From the NCBI RefSeq assembly GCF_014648355.1, contig NZ_BMQY01000004.1, forward strand, positions 109,893-173,892: a stretch of DNA of 64,000 nucleotides. Direction: 5' to 3'. Position numbers and translations under genes: made by a program. The notes beneath the pieces are model-generated. The model was not told where the DNA came from, made no database searches, and worked only from the letters and a program-made list of their open reading frames with translations. Each line of letters begins with the position of its first letter. Position 1 is the first letter of the stretch. Below are positions 16,297-25,100 of this stretch, in pieces. The DNA comes from Couchioplanes azureus. Lineage in GTDB: Bacteria > Actinomycetota > Actinomycetes > Mycobacteriales > Micromonosporaceae.

Positions 16297-17220
16297 CTAG
16301 CGCGGCGTCCGAGCGCCGCCCCGCCGGCCCGGGAGGCCGGGGGAGCGGGTCACGGCCACGCCGAGCAGGCAGAGCGCGCCGCCGGCCAGCGCCAGCCCGG
16401 TCGGCACCTCGCCCAGCAGCGCCCAGGACATCAGCACGGCGATCGCCGGGACCAGGTACGAGGAGGAGCCGAGCTGCCCGGCGGTCATCCGGTGCAGGGC
16501 GTACGCCCAGGTCGCGAACGCCACCGCGGTCGGGAACAGGCCGAGATAGACGACGCCCAGGGTGGCGGCCCCGGGGGCCACCGCCAGCTCGTGGAGCAGC
16601 GTGCCGGTCCACGGCAGGCACACCGCCGCCCCGGCCAGGCAGCCCAGCCAGGTCGCGGTGAACGGGTCCACGGTGGTGAGCGCCTGCTTCTGCAGGATCA
16701 CCCCGACCGCGTAGAGGGCGGCCGCGCCGAGGGCGAGCAGCACCCCGGTCAGGTCGTGGCGGCCGGTGGAGGTGGCCACGGCGATGGTGGTGACGCCGCC
16801 GAAGGCGATGGCGAGGCCGGTCACCAGGCCGCGCGGGAAGCCCTCCCCGAGGTAGACGCCGGCCAGCACCGCGATCAGGATGGGGCCCACGTTGACCAGC
16901 AGCGCGGTCGTACCGGCGTCCAGGTGGTGCTCGGCGGCGTTGATCAGGATCGCGTAGACGCCGAACCACAGCGCCCCGTACGCCAGGACCAGCAGCAGCG
17001 GACGGCCGCGCGGGATGCTGCGCGGCCGGAGCAGCGCGACCGCGGTGAGGGCGAGCGACCCGGTGGCGAGCCGGCCGAGGGCGAGCGACCCGGGGCTGTA
17101 GTGCGCGCCGACCGAGCGGATGGCGATGAAGGCGGACGCCCAGAGGACCATGGTGGTCCCGGCGGCGAGCAGGGGCAGCGCAGCGGTCGAGCGGTGCTGC
17201 CCGGTGGTCGTGGCGGTCAT
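16297..17220 (-). CDS. EamA-family drug/metabolite exporter
   Basis: A 307-residue integral membrane protein of the DMT superfamily with ten predicted helices in two EamA repeats. Repeat one begins GTTMVLWASAFIAIRSVGAHYSPG, split here only by description, and repeat two near GVLLALGAAALYAVGVILQK; both carry the usual Trp/Gly-rich entry and the LLGEVPTG-type end. Such proteins export amino acids or other small molecules. ATG 17220 is chosen because GGGTGGAGCC precedes it; the frame stays open upstream to 17277 without hydrophobic or conserved residues. It is divergent from a LysR gene 82 bp away, the usual arrangement for a regulated exporter. Confidence 0.85.
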   Translation of the reverse strand: MTATTTGQHRSTAALPLLAAGTTMVLWASAFIAIRSVGAHYSPGSLALGRLATGSLALTAVALLRPRSIPRGRPLLLVLAYGALWFGVYAILINAAEHHLDAGTTALLVNVGPILIAVLAGVYLGEGFPRGLVTGLAIAFGGVTTIAVATSTGRHDLTGVLLALGAAALYAVGVILQKQALTTVDPFTATWLGCLAGAAVCLPWTGTLLHELAVAPGAATLGVVYLGLFPTAVAFATWAYALHRMTAGQLGSSSYLVPAIAVLMSWALLGEVPTGLALAGGALCLLGVAVTRSPGLPGRRGGARTPR

Positions 17221-17302
17221 GGCTCCACCCTGCGCCACCCATGACTTCAGCACCAGCAAGTAATTCTTCCCTACCATTTAGCGGCACTGTACGGTCGACG
17301 GC

Positions 17303-18190
17303 ATGCTGGACGTCCATCGCCTGCGCGTGTTCCGGGCCGTCGTGGCCAGTGGCTCGGTCAACGCCGCGGCCGCCAACCTCGGCTACACCCCGTCGGCCGT
17401 CAGCCAGCACGTCACGGCGTTGCAGCGGGAGACCGGCCTGACCCTGCTCGCGCGCAACGGGCGCGGCGTCGAGCCGACCGCCACCGGCCTGGCCCTGGCC
17501 GGGCGCATCGACGGCGTGCTGGCCCAGCTCGGCGACGTCGAGGCCCTGGTGTCGGACCTGCGGGCGGGCCGCACCGGCTCGTTGTCGATCGCCTATTTCG
17601 CCTCGGTGGGCGCGGCCTGGATGCCGGCCGCGACGCGGGCGCTGCTGAGCGACTTCCCCGACCTGCGGCTCGCCCTCGAGCTGCGCGACGACTTCCCGAC
17701 CGGGCCGGGCAAGCGGCCCGACGTCCAGATCGCGGTCGCCGGGCCGGACTTCCGGGGTACCCGGGAAGCGCGCGCCCACCACCTGCTGGACGACCCGTAC
17801 GTGGCCGTCGTACCGGCCGCCCACCCGCTCGCCGGTGAGCCCGGGGTCGAGCTGGCCGCGCTCGCCGCCGAGAGCTGGATCGACAACGACTTCGCCCGCG
17901 GCTGGTGCCGCGACAACCTGCTCCAGACCTGCCAGAGCGCCGGCTTCTGCCCGTCGTTCCGCGTCGAGGCGCACGACTACCCGACGGCGATCGCGTTCGT
18001 CGACGCGGGCATCGGCATCACCGTGCTGCCCCGGCTCGGCGCCACCAGGCTGCCCGCCGGTGTCGCGGTGGTGCCGGTGACCGCCCCGACGCCGGTCCGG
18101 TCGATCTTCGCGCTGGTCCAGACCGCCGTCGAGTCCGCGCCGCCGGCCCGTCGCCTGCTCGAGGTGCTCCGGGAGTGCGCACGTTCCTAG
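17303..18190 (+). CDS. LysR-family transcriptional regulator
   Basis: A 295-residue LysR-type regulator. The winged helix-turn-helix is residues 1-60 (LDVHRLRVFRAVVASGSV, AAAANLGYTPSAVSQHVTAL). The effector-binding domain runs from about residue 90 (GSLSIAYFASVGAAWMP) to the end and holds a typical second lobe AIAFVDAGIGITVLPRLG. It most likely senses a small molecule and controls the divergent DMT exporter and its own gene from the shared 82-bp region. That region is AT-richer around 17260-17280 (AAGTAATTCTTCCC, TACCATTTAG), but I cannot assign an operator with confidence. Confidence 0.9.
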   Translation: MLDVHRLRVFRAVVASGSVNAAAANLGYTPSAVSQHVTALQRETGLTLLARNGRGVEPTATGLALAGRIDGVLAQLGDVEALVSDLRAGRTGSLSIAYFASVGAAWMPAATRALLSDFPDLRLALELRDDFPTGPGKRPDVQIAVAGPDFRGTREARAHHLLDDPYVAVVPAAHPLAGEPGVELAALAAESWIDNDFARGWCRDNLLQTCQSAGFCPSFRVEAHDYPTAIAFVDAGIGITVLPRLGATRLPAGVAVVPVTAPTPVRSIFALVQTAVESAPPARRLLEVLRECARS

Positions 18191-18351
18191 TACCGCAGCG
18201 GCACTCGCCGGCCGCCAGCGATTCCATGATCAGATCGATGAGGCCGTGACCTTGTCCACACTGCCGCAGACGGCGGCGGCTGCGATCGGGCACCGTCCCA
18301 CCCGATCCCAGGACCAAGGAAGCTGTCCGGCCACGCATCGCCCCCGGCGGA

Positions 18352-18379
18352 GGTGGGCGGGACGTCGCACCCGCCCACC
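18352..18379 (-). terminator. hairpin terminator after the small secreted protein gene
   Basis: GGTGGGCGGG (18352-18361) and CCCGCCCACC (18370-18379) form a perfect 10-bp stem around an 8-nt loop, 8 nt past the stop codon of the minus-strand gene. No U-run is visible, which is common for actinomycete hairpins. It may also stop read-through from the LysR gene on the other strand. Confidence 0.6.
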
Positions 18380-18386
18380 GGGGTCA

Positions 18387-18773
18387 TCAGGCGGCGTCGC
18401 AGGAGCTCGCGACCGTTGCGCCGGTAGCCGTGTTCACCAGGACGGAGCAGGCGCTCGTCAGGCCCACTGCCGGCACCGTGGTGTTGATGGGCACCGGCAG
18501 GCCCGGAAGCGCGGGAAGGAGGCTGGTGACGGTCGAGGTCACACCCGCCGCGTCGAGCGTGGTGCTGAGCTTCAGGGTGGTCGCGCCTGTGCAGGTGGCC
18601 GACCCCGTGGTCGTGGCGCCGGTCGTCGTTGCGGTCGTCGTGACGCCACCGCTGCACGAGACAGCGGGCAGCGCGGGAAGGACGGACGGCGCTGCGGCCG
18701 CCGGGCTCGCGAGGGCCATGGTGACAAGACCGCAGGTGAGCATCATCAGGGATGGAGCCAGGCGTCGGTTCAT
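18387..18773 (-). CDS. small secreted Thr/Ala-rich protein
   Basis: A 128-residue protein with a Sec signal: MNRRLAPSLMMLTCGLVTMA followed by LASPAAA, cleavage expected after the alanines near residue 28. The mature part is rich in Thr, Ala and Val (VTTTATTTGATTTGSATC) with four cysteines in two spaced pairs (SCSGG, ATCTG, SACSV, SSCDA) that could form disulfides, and two related segments around LPALP. No domain is recognised. ATG 18773 is preferred because GGAGGT lies 7 nt upstream; an upstream ATG at 18791 lacks a site. The mature protein is almost free of charge, suggesting a small surface or matrix protein (inference). Confidence 0.6.
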   Translation of the reverse strand: MNRRLAPSLMMLTCGLVTMALASPAAAAPSVLPALPAVSCSGGVTTTATTTGATTTGSATCTGATTLKLSTTLDAAGVTSTVTSLLPALPGLPVPINTTVPAVGLTSACSVLVNTATGATVASSCDAA

Positions 18774-18943
18774 CTTGCGTACCTCCGTCATCGGTGGAGC
18801 GGAATCGAGGTGACGACAGCGCGCATGTCGACGTCACGGTAGATCAACCCGGCCGTGATCAGGTCCGGAACGACGAACGTGCCGGAAGGGACCGGTGGGG
18901 TGCAACCACGATGAGCCGGCGGCAGCCGAGTGCCGTTGCAGTG

Positions 18944-21900
18944 CTAGGCGCGGACGGCCTGGGCGCCGCTCAGCTCCCGCGGACGGTGAAGACGCCGGAG
19001 GCGCCCGTCGCGGAGCCGGTAGACGGCGTCCATCCGGTCGAGCCCCTCGGTGCGGTGCGTGAACAGCAGGACCGTGCAGTCCCCGGCGGCGTCGAGCAGG
19101 TCGGCCATCAGGGCCGCGGCGCCCGCCTCGTCGAGGCCCTCGGTCGGCTCGTCCAGCAGCAGCAACCGCGGCGCGGCGAGCAGGGCGCGGGCGGTGGCGA
19201 GCCGGCGCCGCTGCCCGCCGGAGATCGTGCCGCCCCCGGTGCCCAGCCAGGCGTCCAGCCCGCCGGGCAGCCCGGCGAGCCACGGACCGAGACCGGCGCG
19301 GGTCAGCGCCGCGCTCAGCTCCGGGTCGCTCGCGGCGGGGTTCGCCAGGCGCAGGTTCTCCCGTACGGTCGTCGCGAACACGTGGTCGGCCTCGTCGCCG
19401 ACGAGCACCGCGGGCGCGGGCCGGCGTACCGTGCCCGCCCGCGGGTCGAGCAGCCCGGCCAGGACCGCGGCCAGGGTCGACTTGCCGCCGCCGGACGCGC
19501 CGAGCACGGCCACCCGCGCGCCCGGCGCCAGCTCCAGGTCGACGCCGCGCAGCGCCGGCCGGCGCCCGGGATCCCAGCCCGCCACCAGCCCGCGCACGGT
19601 CACCGCGGCGGACCCGGAGCGGTCCGGCCGGGCGCCGGCGGTGCCGTGCCGGGAGTCCCGGCCGGGTTCCCTCTCCGGTGAGGTCCGCATGGCCGGTGGG
19701 GGCGAGGTCCGGAGCTCGGCCAGCCGGTCGCGCGCCCCGGCGGCGCGGCGCCGCGCGACCGCCGCCTCCGGCAGGGTGGCCACGGGCTCGCCGAGGGCCA
19801 CGACGGCGAGCAGCAGCACGGCCGCCCATTCCGGCGAGATTCCGCCGGTGTGCCGCAGGACCACCGCCGTTCCGGCGACGGCGAGCCCCCAGCCGGCCAG
19901 GCTCAAGGCCGCGGCGGCACCGGCCGCCCGGGCCGAGCCCGCCTCCCGCCGGGCCAGCGCCCGGCTGCGCCGCTCCGGCACGTCCAGCGCCGCACCGCCG
20001 CGCAGGGCCAGCTCCTCGATCCCCTCCACCGTCTCCACGACGGCGTCCCGCAGCTCGGCGCGTGCCCGTGCGGTGGCCGCCTCCGCCCGGGCGGCGTGCC
20101 ACGCGGCCAGGGCGGGCGCCGCCACGGCCGAGATCACCAGGCCCGCGCCGAGCGGCAGCGCCAGGGCGGGCACCACCGCGACGGCGGCGGCCGTGGCGAC
20201 CGCCAGCGTGAGCGCCGCGCTCCAGGCGGGTATCCGGCCGCGGAGCAGCCCGTCGACCCGCGCGTCGACGTCGGCGCCGATCCGGGTGAGCAGGTCGCCG
20301 CGCCGCCGGGTCCGCGGGCCGGGCACGCGGGGGACGAGGTCCGCGTAGACCCGCGAGCGCCACCGGCCGAGCCGGGCGAACGCCACGTCGTGCGCCACCA
20401 GCCGTTCCAGGTAGCGCAGCAGTGGGCGGGCGACGGCGGAGCCGCGCACCAGCACCACGGCGGCCGACAGGGTCAGCACCGGCGGCAGCGACGCGGCCCG
20501 GACCAGCAGCCAGGCGGCGGCGCCGGTGAGGACGAGCCCGGCCAGCCCCGCCGCCGCCCCGAGGGCCACCGCCGTCCCCGGCCGCACCAGCATCTTCCTA
20601 GGACGGCCTGCGCGGTGTGACCCCGCCCCTGCCGGATGCCCGGCCGGCACCGCGGATGCGGATGCGGTGGTCGCGGCGGATGCCGGTCCGGAGTCCTCGG
20701 CGGCGGCCGAGCCGGGCGGCGGGGTCACGTCGACGATGCGGTCGGCGTCGGCCAGGGGCGCCGGCCGGTGGGCGACGAGCAGGACCGCGCATCCCCGGCG
20801 GGCCGCGTCCCGCAGGTGCGCGATCACCGCCCGCTCGGCGTCGGCGTCGAGGTGCGCCGTCGGCTCGTCCAGCAGGAGCACCACCGGCCGCCGCGCCGCC
20901 GCGCGCAGCAGGGCCGCCAGGGCCAGCCGCTGGCGCTGCCCGGCCGACACCCCCGACCCCTGCTCGCCGAGCACCGTCGCGGGCCCGATCTCCTCGTCGA
21001 GCCCGACCGTGCGCAGCGCCGCGCGGATCTCCGCCGGGCCGGCGCCGGGGAACACGTCCGCGACCGTGCGCACGTGCGGCAGCGCCGGGCGCTGGGGCAG
21101 GTAGAGCAGCCCCGGCCCGGTCAGCTCGACCCGGCCGCCGGTGGCCGGGTGCAGCCCGGCCAGCACCCGCAGCAACGTCGTCTTGCCCGCCCCGGACGGC
21201 CCCCGCAGTGCGACGATCTCGTGGTCGCGCACGCCCAGCGCGTCGAGGGTGAGCGCGTCCGAGGTCATGCCCGGATAGCGCACCCGCAGCCGGGAGGCGA
21301 ACACCCCGGGCCGGTCGCCCGTACCTCCCCGCTCAGGCAGGTAGGCGGCCTCGTCGTCACCGCTGCCGAGCATCTCGTCCACGTCCGCGATCACCGCGGT
21401 CGCGTCCGCGCTGGCGTGGAACCGGGCCGCGACCTCCCGCAGCGGCCGGTACGCCTCCGGCGCCAGCAGGATCACCAGCAGCGCGGCGCCGAGGTCCAGG
21501 TTGCCGGCGGCCACCCGCAGCCCGGCCTCCACCGCGATGAGTCCGACGGACAGCGTGCCCAGCAGGTCCAGCGCGGTCGAGGACAGGAACGCCACGCGCA
21601 GGACCCGTACGGTGGCGGACCGGTGCCGGTCGGTGAGCTCGCGCACCACCGCCGTCTGCCGCTCGGCGCGCCCGAAGACCCGCAGGGTCGCGAGCCCGCG
21701 CACGGCGTCGAGGAAGTGGCCCGCCAGGCGCGCGTCGGCGGCCCACGCCTGCCGCGCGCGCTGCTGGGTCGCCCAGCCGATCAGGGCTCCCAGCACGGGC
21801 ACCAGCGGCAGCGTCACGAGGGTGATGACCGCCGAGGCCGGGTCCACGACGGCCATCGCGACGATCACCAGGGGTGGCAGCGCGGCGCCGAGCACCAGCG

Positions 21901-22285
21901 CGGGCAGGTAGCCGGTGAACCACGGGCGCAGGGCGTCGATCCCGCCGGTCAGCGTGGCCGCGAGCCGGCCACTGCCGGAGGCGGCGACCCGGGCGGGGCC
22001 CCGGCGCAGGGCCGCGCGCAGCGTCGCGCGGCGCAGGTCGTCGGTGACCCGGGCGGCGGTGCGCTGGGCGACGACCTGCTCCGCCCAGGTGAGGGCGGCG
22101 CGCGCCAGGAAGGCCCCGGCGAGCAGCCAGAGGGCGTCGCGGCCGGTGACGATCCGGGCCAGGGCGACGGCCACCGCGACGGTCGCGGCGGCCTGCCCGG
22201 CGCCGAGCAGGGTCAGGACCGCGATGCCCGTACGCCCGGCGCGCGCGTGCCGCAGCAGCCGGGGATCGACCGGGCCCCGCCTCAC
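18944..22285 (-). CDS. cydDC: fused CydD-CydC ABC transporter
   Basis: A 1113-residue fusion of two ABC half-transporters. Each half has six membrane helices and an ATPase: first half Walker A GPSGAGKTTLL, signature VSAGQRQRLA and Walker B VVLLLDEPTAHLD; second half GASGGGKSTLA, ISGGQRRRLA and LLLLDEPTEGLD. CydDC exports thiols (cysteine/glutathione in E. coli; partner thiols in actinobacteria are less clear) and is needed to assemble cytochrome bd. In E. coli these are two genes; a single-chain form occurs in many actinobacteria. GTG 22285 overlaps the cydB stop (GTGA at 22282-22285), so it is translationally coupled as the last gene of the cyd operon. Confidence 0.9.
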   Translation of the reverse strand: MRRGPVDPRLLRHARAGRTGIAVLTLLGAGQAAATVAVAVALARIVTGRDALWLLAGAFLARAALTWAEQVVAQRTAARVTDDLRRATLRAALRRGPARVAASGSGRLAATLTGGIDALRPWFTGYLPALVLGAALPPLVIVAMAVVDPASAVITLVTLPLVPVLGALIGWATQQRARQAWAADARLAGHFLDAVRGLATLRVFGRAERQTAVVRELTDRHRSATVRVLRVAFLSSTALDLLGTLSVGLIAVEAGLRVAAGNLDLGAALLVILLAPEAYRPLREVAARFHASADATAVIADVDEMLGSGDDEAAYLPERGGTGDRPGVFASRLRVRYPGMTSDALTLDALGVRDHEIVALRGPSGAGKTTLLRVLAGLHPATGGRVELTGPGLLYLPQRPALPHVRTVADVFPGAGPAEIRAALRTVGLDEEIGPATVLGEQGSGVSAGQRQRLALAALLRAAARRPVVLLLDEPTAHLDADAERAVIAHLRDAARRGCAVLLVAHRPAPLADADRIVDVTPPPGSAAAEDSGPASAATTASASAVPAGHPAGAGSHRAGRPRKMLVRPGTAVALGAAAGLAGLVLTGAAAWLLVRAASLPPVLTLSAAVVLVRGSAVARPLLRYLERLVAHDVAFARLGRWRSRVYADLVPRVPGPRTRRRGDLLTRIGADVDARVDGLLRGRIPAWSAALTLAVATAAAVAVVPALALPLGAGLVISAVAAPALAAWHAARAEAATARARAELRDAVVETVEGIEELALRGGAALDVPERRSRALARREAGSARAAGAAAALSLAGWGLAVAGTAVVLRHTGGISPEWAAVLLLAVVALGEPVATLPEAAVARRRAAGARDRLAELRTSPPPAMRTSPEREPGRDSRHGTAGARPDRSGSAAVTVRGLVAGWDPGRRPALRGVDLELAPGARVAVLGASGGGKSTLAAVLAGLLDPRAGTVRRPAPAVLVGDEADHVFATTVRENLRLANPAASDPELSAALTRAGLGPWLAGLPGGLDAWLGTGGGTISGGQRRRLATARALLAAPRLLLLDEPTEGLDEAGAAALMADLLDAAGDCTVLLFTHRTEGLDRMDAVYRLRDGRLRRLHRPRELSGAQAVRA

Positions 22286-23262
22286 GACGGCACCCGCTCG
22301 CTGGCCACCCGGCGGCGGAACACCCAGTACGAGAACGCCTGGTAGGCCAGAACCCCCGGGAGCACGACCGCGCCGGCGACGCTGAGCAGCCGCAGCGCCT
22401 GCGGGGTGGCGGCGGCGCCGGTCATGGTCAGCGACCACGCCGGGTCGAGGGTGCTGCGCAGCACCACGTCGCCGTGGCCGGTGAAGACGGCGACGACCGC
22501 GCCCGCGACCCCGGCGGCGGTGGCGCCGAAGGCGACGAGCTCGCGGCCGTGCCGGGCGACGAGCGTGACGCCCAGGCACAGCACGGCGGCGGCGAGCACG
22601 GGCCGGGAGCCGCCGAGCGCCCCGGCGGCGCCGAGCACCAGCGTGCCGGCCGCGCCGAGGCGGACGCCGGCGGTGCGGGCCCGGGCGTGCACCGGGCCGG
22701 TGGTGCGCAGCGCGAGGAACGTCGCGCCGAGGAGCAGGGCGGCGAACAGCGCCAGGGCCGCCCCGGCCAGGGCGGGCCAGGTGGCCAGGGGCGCGAGGCT
22801 GCGCGCCGGGCCGCGGCCGGTCACCTCCCCGTCGGCGCCGAGCGCGAGGCCGTGGGTGAGGGCGCCGAGCACCGCGCCCCACAGCGCCACGATGCCCGCC
22901 GAGCTGAGCGCCAGGGCGGTGTCGCAGCGGCGCCGCCAGCGCGGGCCGTCGCCCTTGCCGCGGAACTCCAGGGCGACGCCGCGCGCGGCGAGCAGGAGCA
23001 ACAGCACGGCCATCGGCAGGTAGAGGGCCGAGAGCAGGGCGGCGTACCAGGCGGGGAAGGCCGCGAACGTCACGCCGACGGCGGCGACGAGCCAGACCTC
23101 GTTGCCGTCCCAGAACGGCCCGATCGTGCGGACGGCGGCGCCGCGCTCGTGGTCGTCGCGGCCGAGCAGCGGGCCGAGCATGCCCACCCCGAAGTCGAAC
23201 CCCTCCAGTACGAAGAACAGCACCCAGCAGAGGACGACGAGCGAGAACCAGGCGGTGACCAT
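22282..23262 (-). CDS. cydB: cytochrome bd ubiquinol/menaquinol oxidase subunit II
   Basis: A 326-residue membrane protein, CydB. It opens with WFSLVVLCWVLFFVLEGFDF, the diagnostic first helix, followed by GMLGPLLGRDDHERGA and TIGPFWDGNEVWLV, both near-invariant in CydB; the Trp-Asp-Gly-Asn-Glu segment lies at the quinol-oxidase core. Eight to nine helices are expected. Together with CydA it reduces O2 to water with high affinity. ATG 23262 follows GAGGAGGAG, a strong ribosome site, 14 nt after the cydA stop. Confidence 0.95.
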   Translation of the reverse strand: MVTAWFSLVVLCWVLFFVLEGFDFGVGMLGPLLGRDDHERGAAVRTIGPFWDGNEVWLVAAVGVTFAAFPAWYAALLSALYLPMAVLLLLLAARGVALEFRGKGDGPRWRRRCDTALALSSAGIVALWGAVLGALTHGLALGADGEVTGRGPARSLAPLATWPALAGAALALFAALLLGATFLALRTTGPVHARARTAGVRLGAAGTLVLGAAGALGGSRPVLAAAVLCLGVTLVARHGRELVAFGATAAGVAGAVVAVFTGHGDVVLRSTLDPAWSLTMTGAAATPQALRLLSVAGAVVLPGVLAYQAFSYWVFRRRVASERVPS

Positions 23263-23276
23263 TGCCGTTCTCCTCC

Positions 23277-24656
23277 TCAGTAGACGGGGGCCGGCGGCTG
23301 CGCGGCCTCGACGGGAGCGGCCTGCGGGGCGAGCGGTTGCCGCGACAGGTGGCGGACCAGGCGCAGCCAGACGACGGCGAGCACGCCGTAGACGACCGCG
23401 AAGCCGACGAGCGAGCCGGCGACCTCGGCGCGGGTGAGCCCGGGGGAGATGCCGTCGGCGACCCGGGAGATACCGAACGCGAGCCACGGCTGGCGGGCGG
23501 TCTCGGTGAAGATCCAGCCGAAGGTGTTCGCGGCGGCGGGCAGGATCGGCACCAGGGGCAGCACGCGTAGCAGCAGCCGGTGGCCGGGCCGTCCCTTGCG
23601 GGTGCTCCACAGATGGAAGGCGGCCAGCGCCGCCGCGAGCATGCCGATGCCGATCATGAGCCGGAAGGACCAGAACGCCACCGGGATCATGGGCACGTAG
23701 CTGCCGGGACCGTACTGGGCGGCGTACTGCGCCTGCAGGTCGTCGATGCCCTGCACGGTCGCGCCGGGGGAGCCCGCGGCGAGGATCGACAGCAGGCGGG
23801 GGATCTCGATGCTGAGGAAGGGCTCGCCGCCGCCGGGGGAGCCGACGGCGAAGAGCGAGAACGGCGCGCCGGTGGTGGTGGCGTAGAGCGCCTCGGCGGC
23901 GGCCATCTTCATCGGCTGCACCTCGGTGATGACCTTGCCGAGGTGGTCGCCGGTGAGGGCGGTCAGCGCCCCGCCGGCCGCGGTGAGCCACGCGCCGAGG
24001 CGGGCGAGCGTGCGGTGCGCGGGTTCGCCGCCGTGCCGCTGGCGCCACACCCCGATGCCCAGCAGCAGGGATCCGCCCGCCATCGCGGCGCCCGCGAGGG
24101 TGTGCGGGAAGGCGGCGAGGTTGACCTCGTTGAGCAGCAGCGCGCCGAAGTCGTCGAGGCGGGCGCGGCCGGTGCGCGGGTCGAGCGAGTACGCCACTGG
24201 GTTCTGCATGAACGAGTTCGCGGCCAGGATGATGAACGCGGAGAGCACGGTGCCGACCGCGACGGTCACGATGGTGGCGGCGTGCACCGCACGGGGCAGC
24301 CGGTCCCAGCCGAAGTACCACAGCGCGAGGAACGTGGCCTCGAGGAAGAACGCGAGCATGCCCTCGATGGCGAGGGTGGGCCCGAAGACGTCGCCGTAGA
24401 AGCGGGCGAAGGCGCTCCAGCCCATGCCGAACTGGAACTCCTGCACCAGCCCGGTGACCACGCCGACGGCGAAGGTCACGATCAGCAGCCTGCCGACGAA
24501 CTGGGTGAGATCGCGATACCGCTCCTTTCCCGTACGCAGCCACGTGAGCTGCAGTCCCGCCGCGGTGGCGGCGAGGCTGATCGACAGCGGCACGAAGAAG
24601 TAGTGGTAGATCGTCACGACCGCGAACTGCAGCCGGGTCAGGTCGAGCACGTCCAC
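23277..24656 (-). CDS. cydA: cytochrome bd oxidase subunit I
   Basis: A 459-residue CydA with short Q-loop. Haem ligand marks are present: His18 in TIYHYFFVPLS (haem b595), a Glu-rich FGMGWSAFARFYGDVFGPT region, His near residue 182 in AAFPHTLAGAAMAG (b558) and Met in MIPVAFWSFRLMIG (b558). The GWIFTETARQPW segment near the end is also conserved. The protein oxidises menaquinol and reduces O2, supporting growth at low oxygen or under respiratory stress. The start is GTG 24656, behind GAGGGG. The promoter region upstream holds two BlaI-type dyads, so repression by the divergent BlaI protein is likely. Confidence 0.95.
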   Translation of the reverse strand: MDVLDLTRLQFAVVTIYHYFFVPLSISLAATAAGLQLTWLRTGKERYRDLTQFVGRLLIVTFAVGVVTGLVQEFQFGMGWSAFARFYGDVFGPTLAIEGMLAFFLEATFLALWYFGWDRLPRAVHAATIVTVAVGTVLSAFIILAANSFMQNPVAYSLDPRTGRARLDDFGALLLNEVNLAAFPHTLAGAAMAGGSLLLGIGVWRQRHGGEPAHRTLARLGAWLTAAGGALTALTGDHLGKVITEVQPMKMAAAEALYATTTGAPFSLFAVGSPGGGEPFLSIEIPRLLSILAAGSPGATVQGIDDLQAQYAAQYGPGSYVPMIPVAFWSFRLMIGIGMLAAALAAFHLWSTRKGRPGHRLLLRVLPLVPILPAAANTFGWIFTETARQPWLAFGISRVADGISPGLTRAEVAGSLVGFAVVYGVLAVVWLRLVRHLSRQPLAPQAAPVEAAQPPAPVY

Positions 24657-24667
24657 GGGTCATCCCC

Positions 24668-24688
24668 TCTACGACAACTTGTAGTAGA
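24668..24688. promoter_or_regulatory. BlaI-type operator 1 (cydA side)
   Basis: Left arm TCTACGACAA and right arm TTGTAGTAGA around a central C form a dyad matching at 9 of 10 positions. The TAC-TACAA/TTGTAGTA half-site is the known BlaI/MecI-type operator form. It ends 12 bp before the cydA GTG and overlaps a possible cydA -10 (TAGTAT on the minus strand, 24688-24693). Confidence 0.75.
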
Positions 24689-24705
24689 TACTACGCCGTG
24701 TAGTA
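24689..24705. promoter_or_regulatory. BlaI-type operator 2 (blaI side)
   Basis: TACTACGC and GTGTAGTA around a central C match at 7 of 8 dyad positions. It directly abuts operator 1, so dimers could bind side by side. For blaI, TAGAGT at 24719-24724 is a plausible -10 seven bases before the ATG, so this dyad would cover the -35 region and the mRNA may be leaderless. Confidence 0.7.
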
Positions 24706-24731
24706 CGACCGTGTGCAGTAGAGTGGTTCCC

Positions 24732-25100
24732 ATGGCTTTGGGGGACCTCGAACGCGAGGTCATGCAGCAGTTGTGGGAGGCCGGGCAGCCGCTGACCGTG
24801 CGGCAGGTCCACGACCGGCTCAGCCGCTCGCGCGACCTGGCGTACACGACGGTGATGACCGTGCTGGACCGGCTCGCCAAGAAGGGCGTGGTCCTGCAGC
24901 AGAAGGCCGACCGCGCCTATCGCTACGCGCCCGCGCAGTCGCGCGAGGAGATGACCGCGGCGCTGATGCTCGACGCGCTCAGCACGGCCCCCGACGGCGT
25001 CCGCGACGCGGCGCTGGCCCACTTCGTCGGCCGGATCGACCCGTCCGCGCTGACCGCCGCGATCGAGGCGGCCCGGAAGGGAACGGCCGCCGGATCGTGA
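24732..25100 (+). CDS. blaI: BlaI/MecI/CopY-family repressor
   Basis: A 122-residue winged-helix repressor: GDLEREVMQQLWEAGQPLTV, VHDRLSRSRDLAYTTVMTVL (recognition helix) and RLAKKGVVLQQK with the wing RAYRYAP. The C-terminal half is the dimer helix region cleaved or released in family members when the membrane peptidase is activated. It overlaps the M56 peptidase gene (GTGA), the usual sensor-repressor pair. The two adjacent dyads upstream suggest that it represses both itself and the cyd operon. In Mycobacterium tuberculosis a homologous pair is linked to respiratory genes rather than to beta-lactams, supporting this reading. Confidence 0.9.
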   Translation: MALGDLEREVMQQLWEAGQPLTVRQVHDRLSRSRDLAYTTVMTVLDRLAKKGVVLQQKADRAYRYAPAQSREEMTAALMLDALSTAPDGVRDAALAHFVGRIDPSALTAAIEAARKGTAAGS

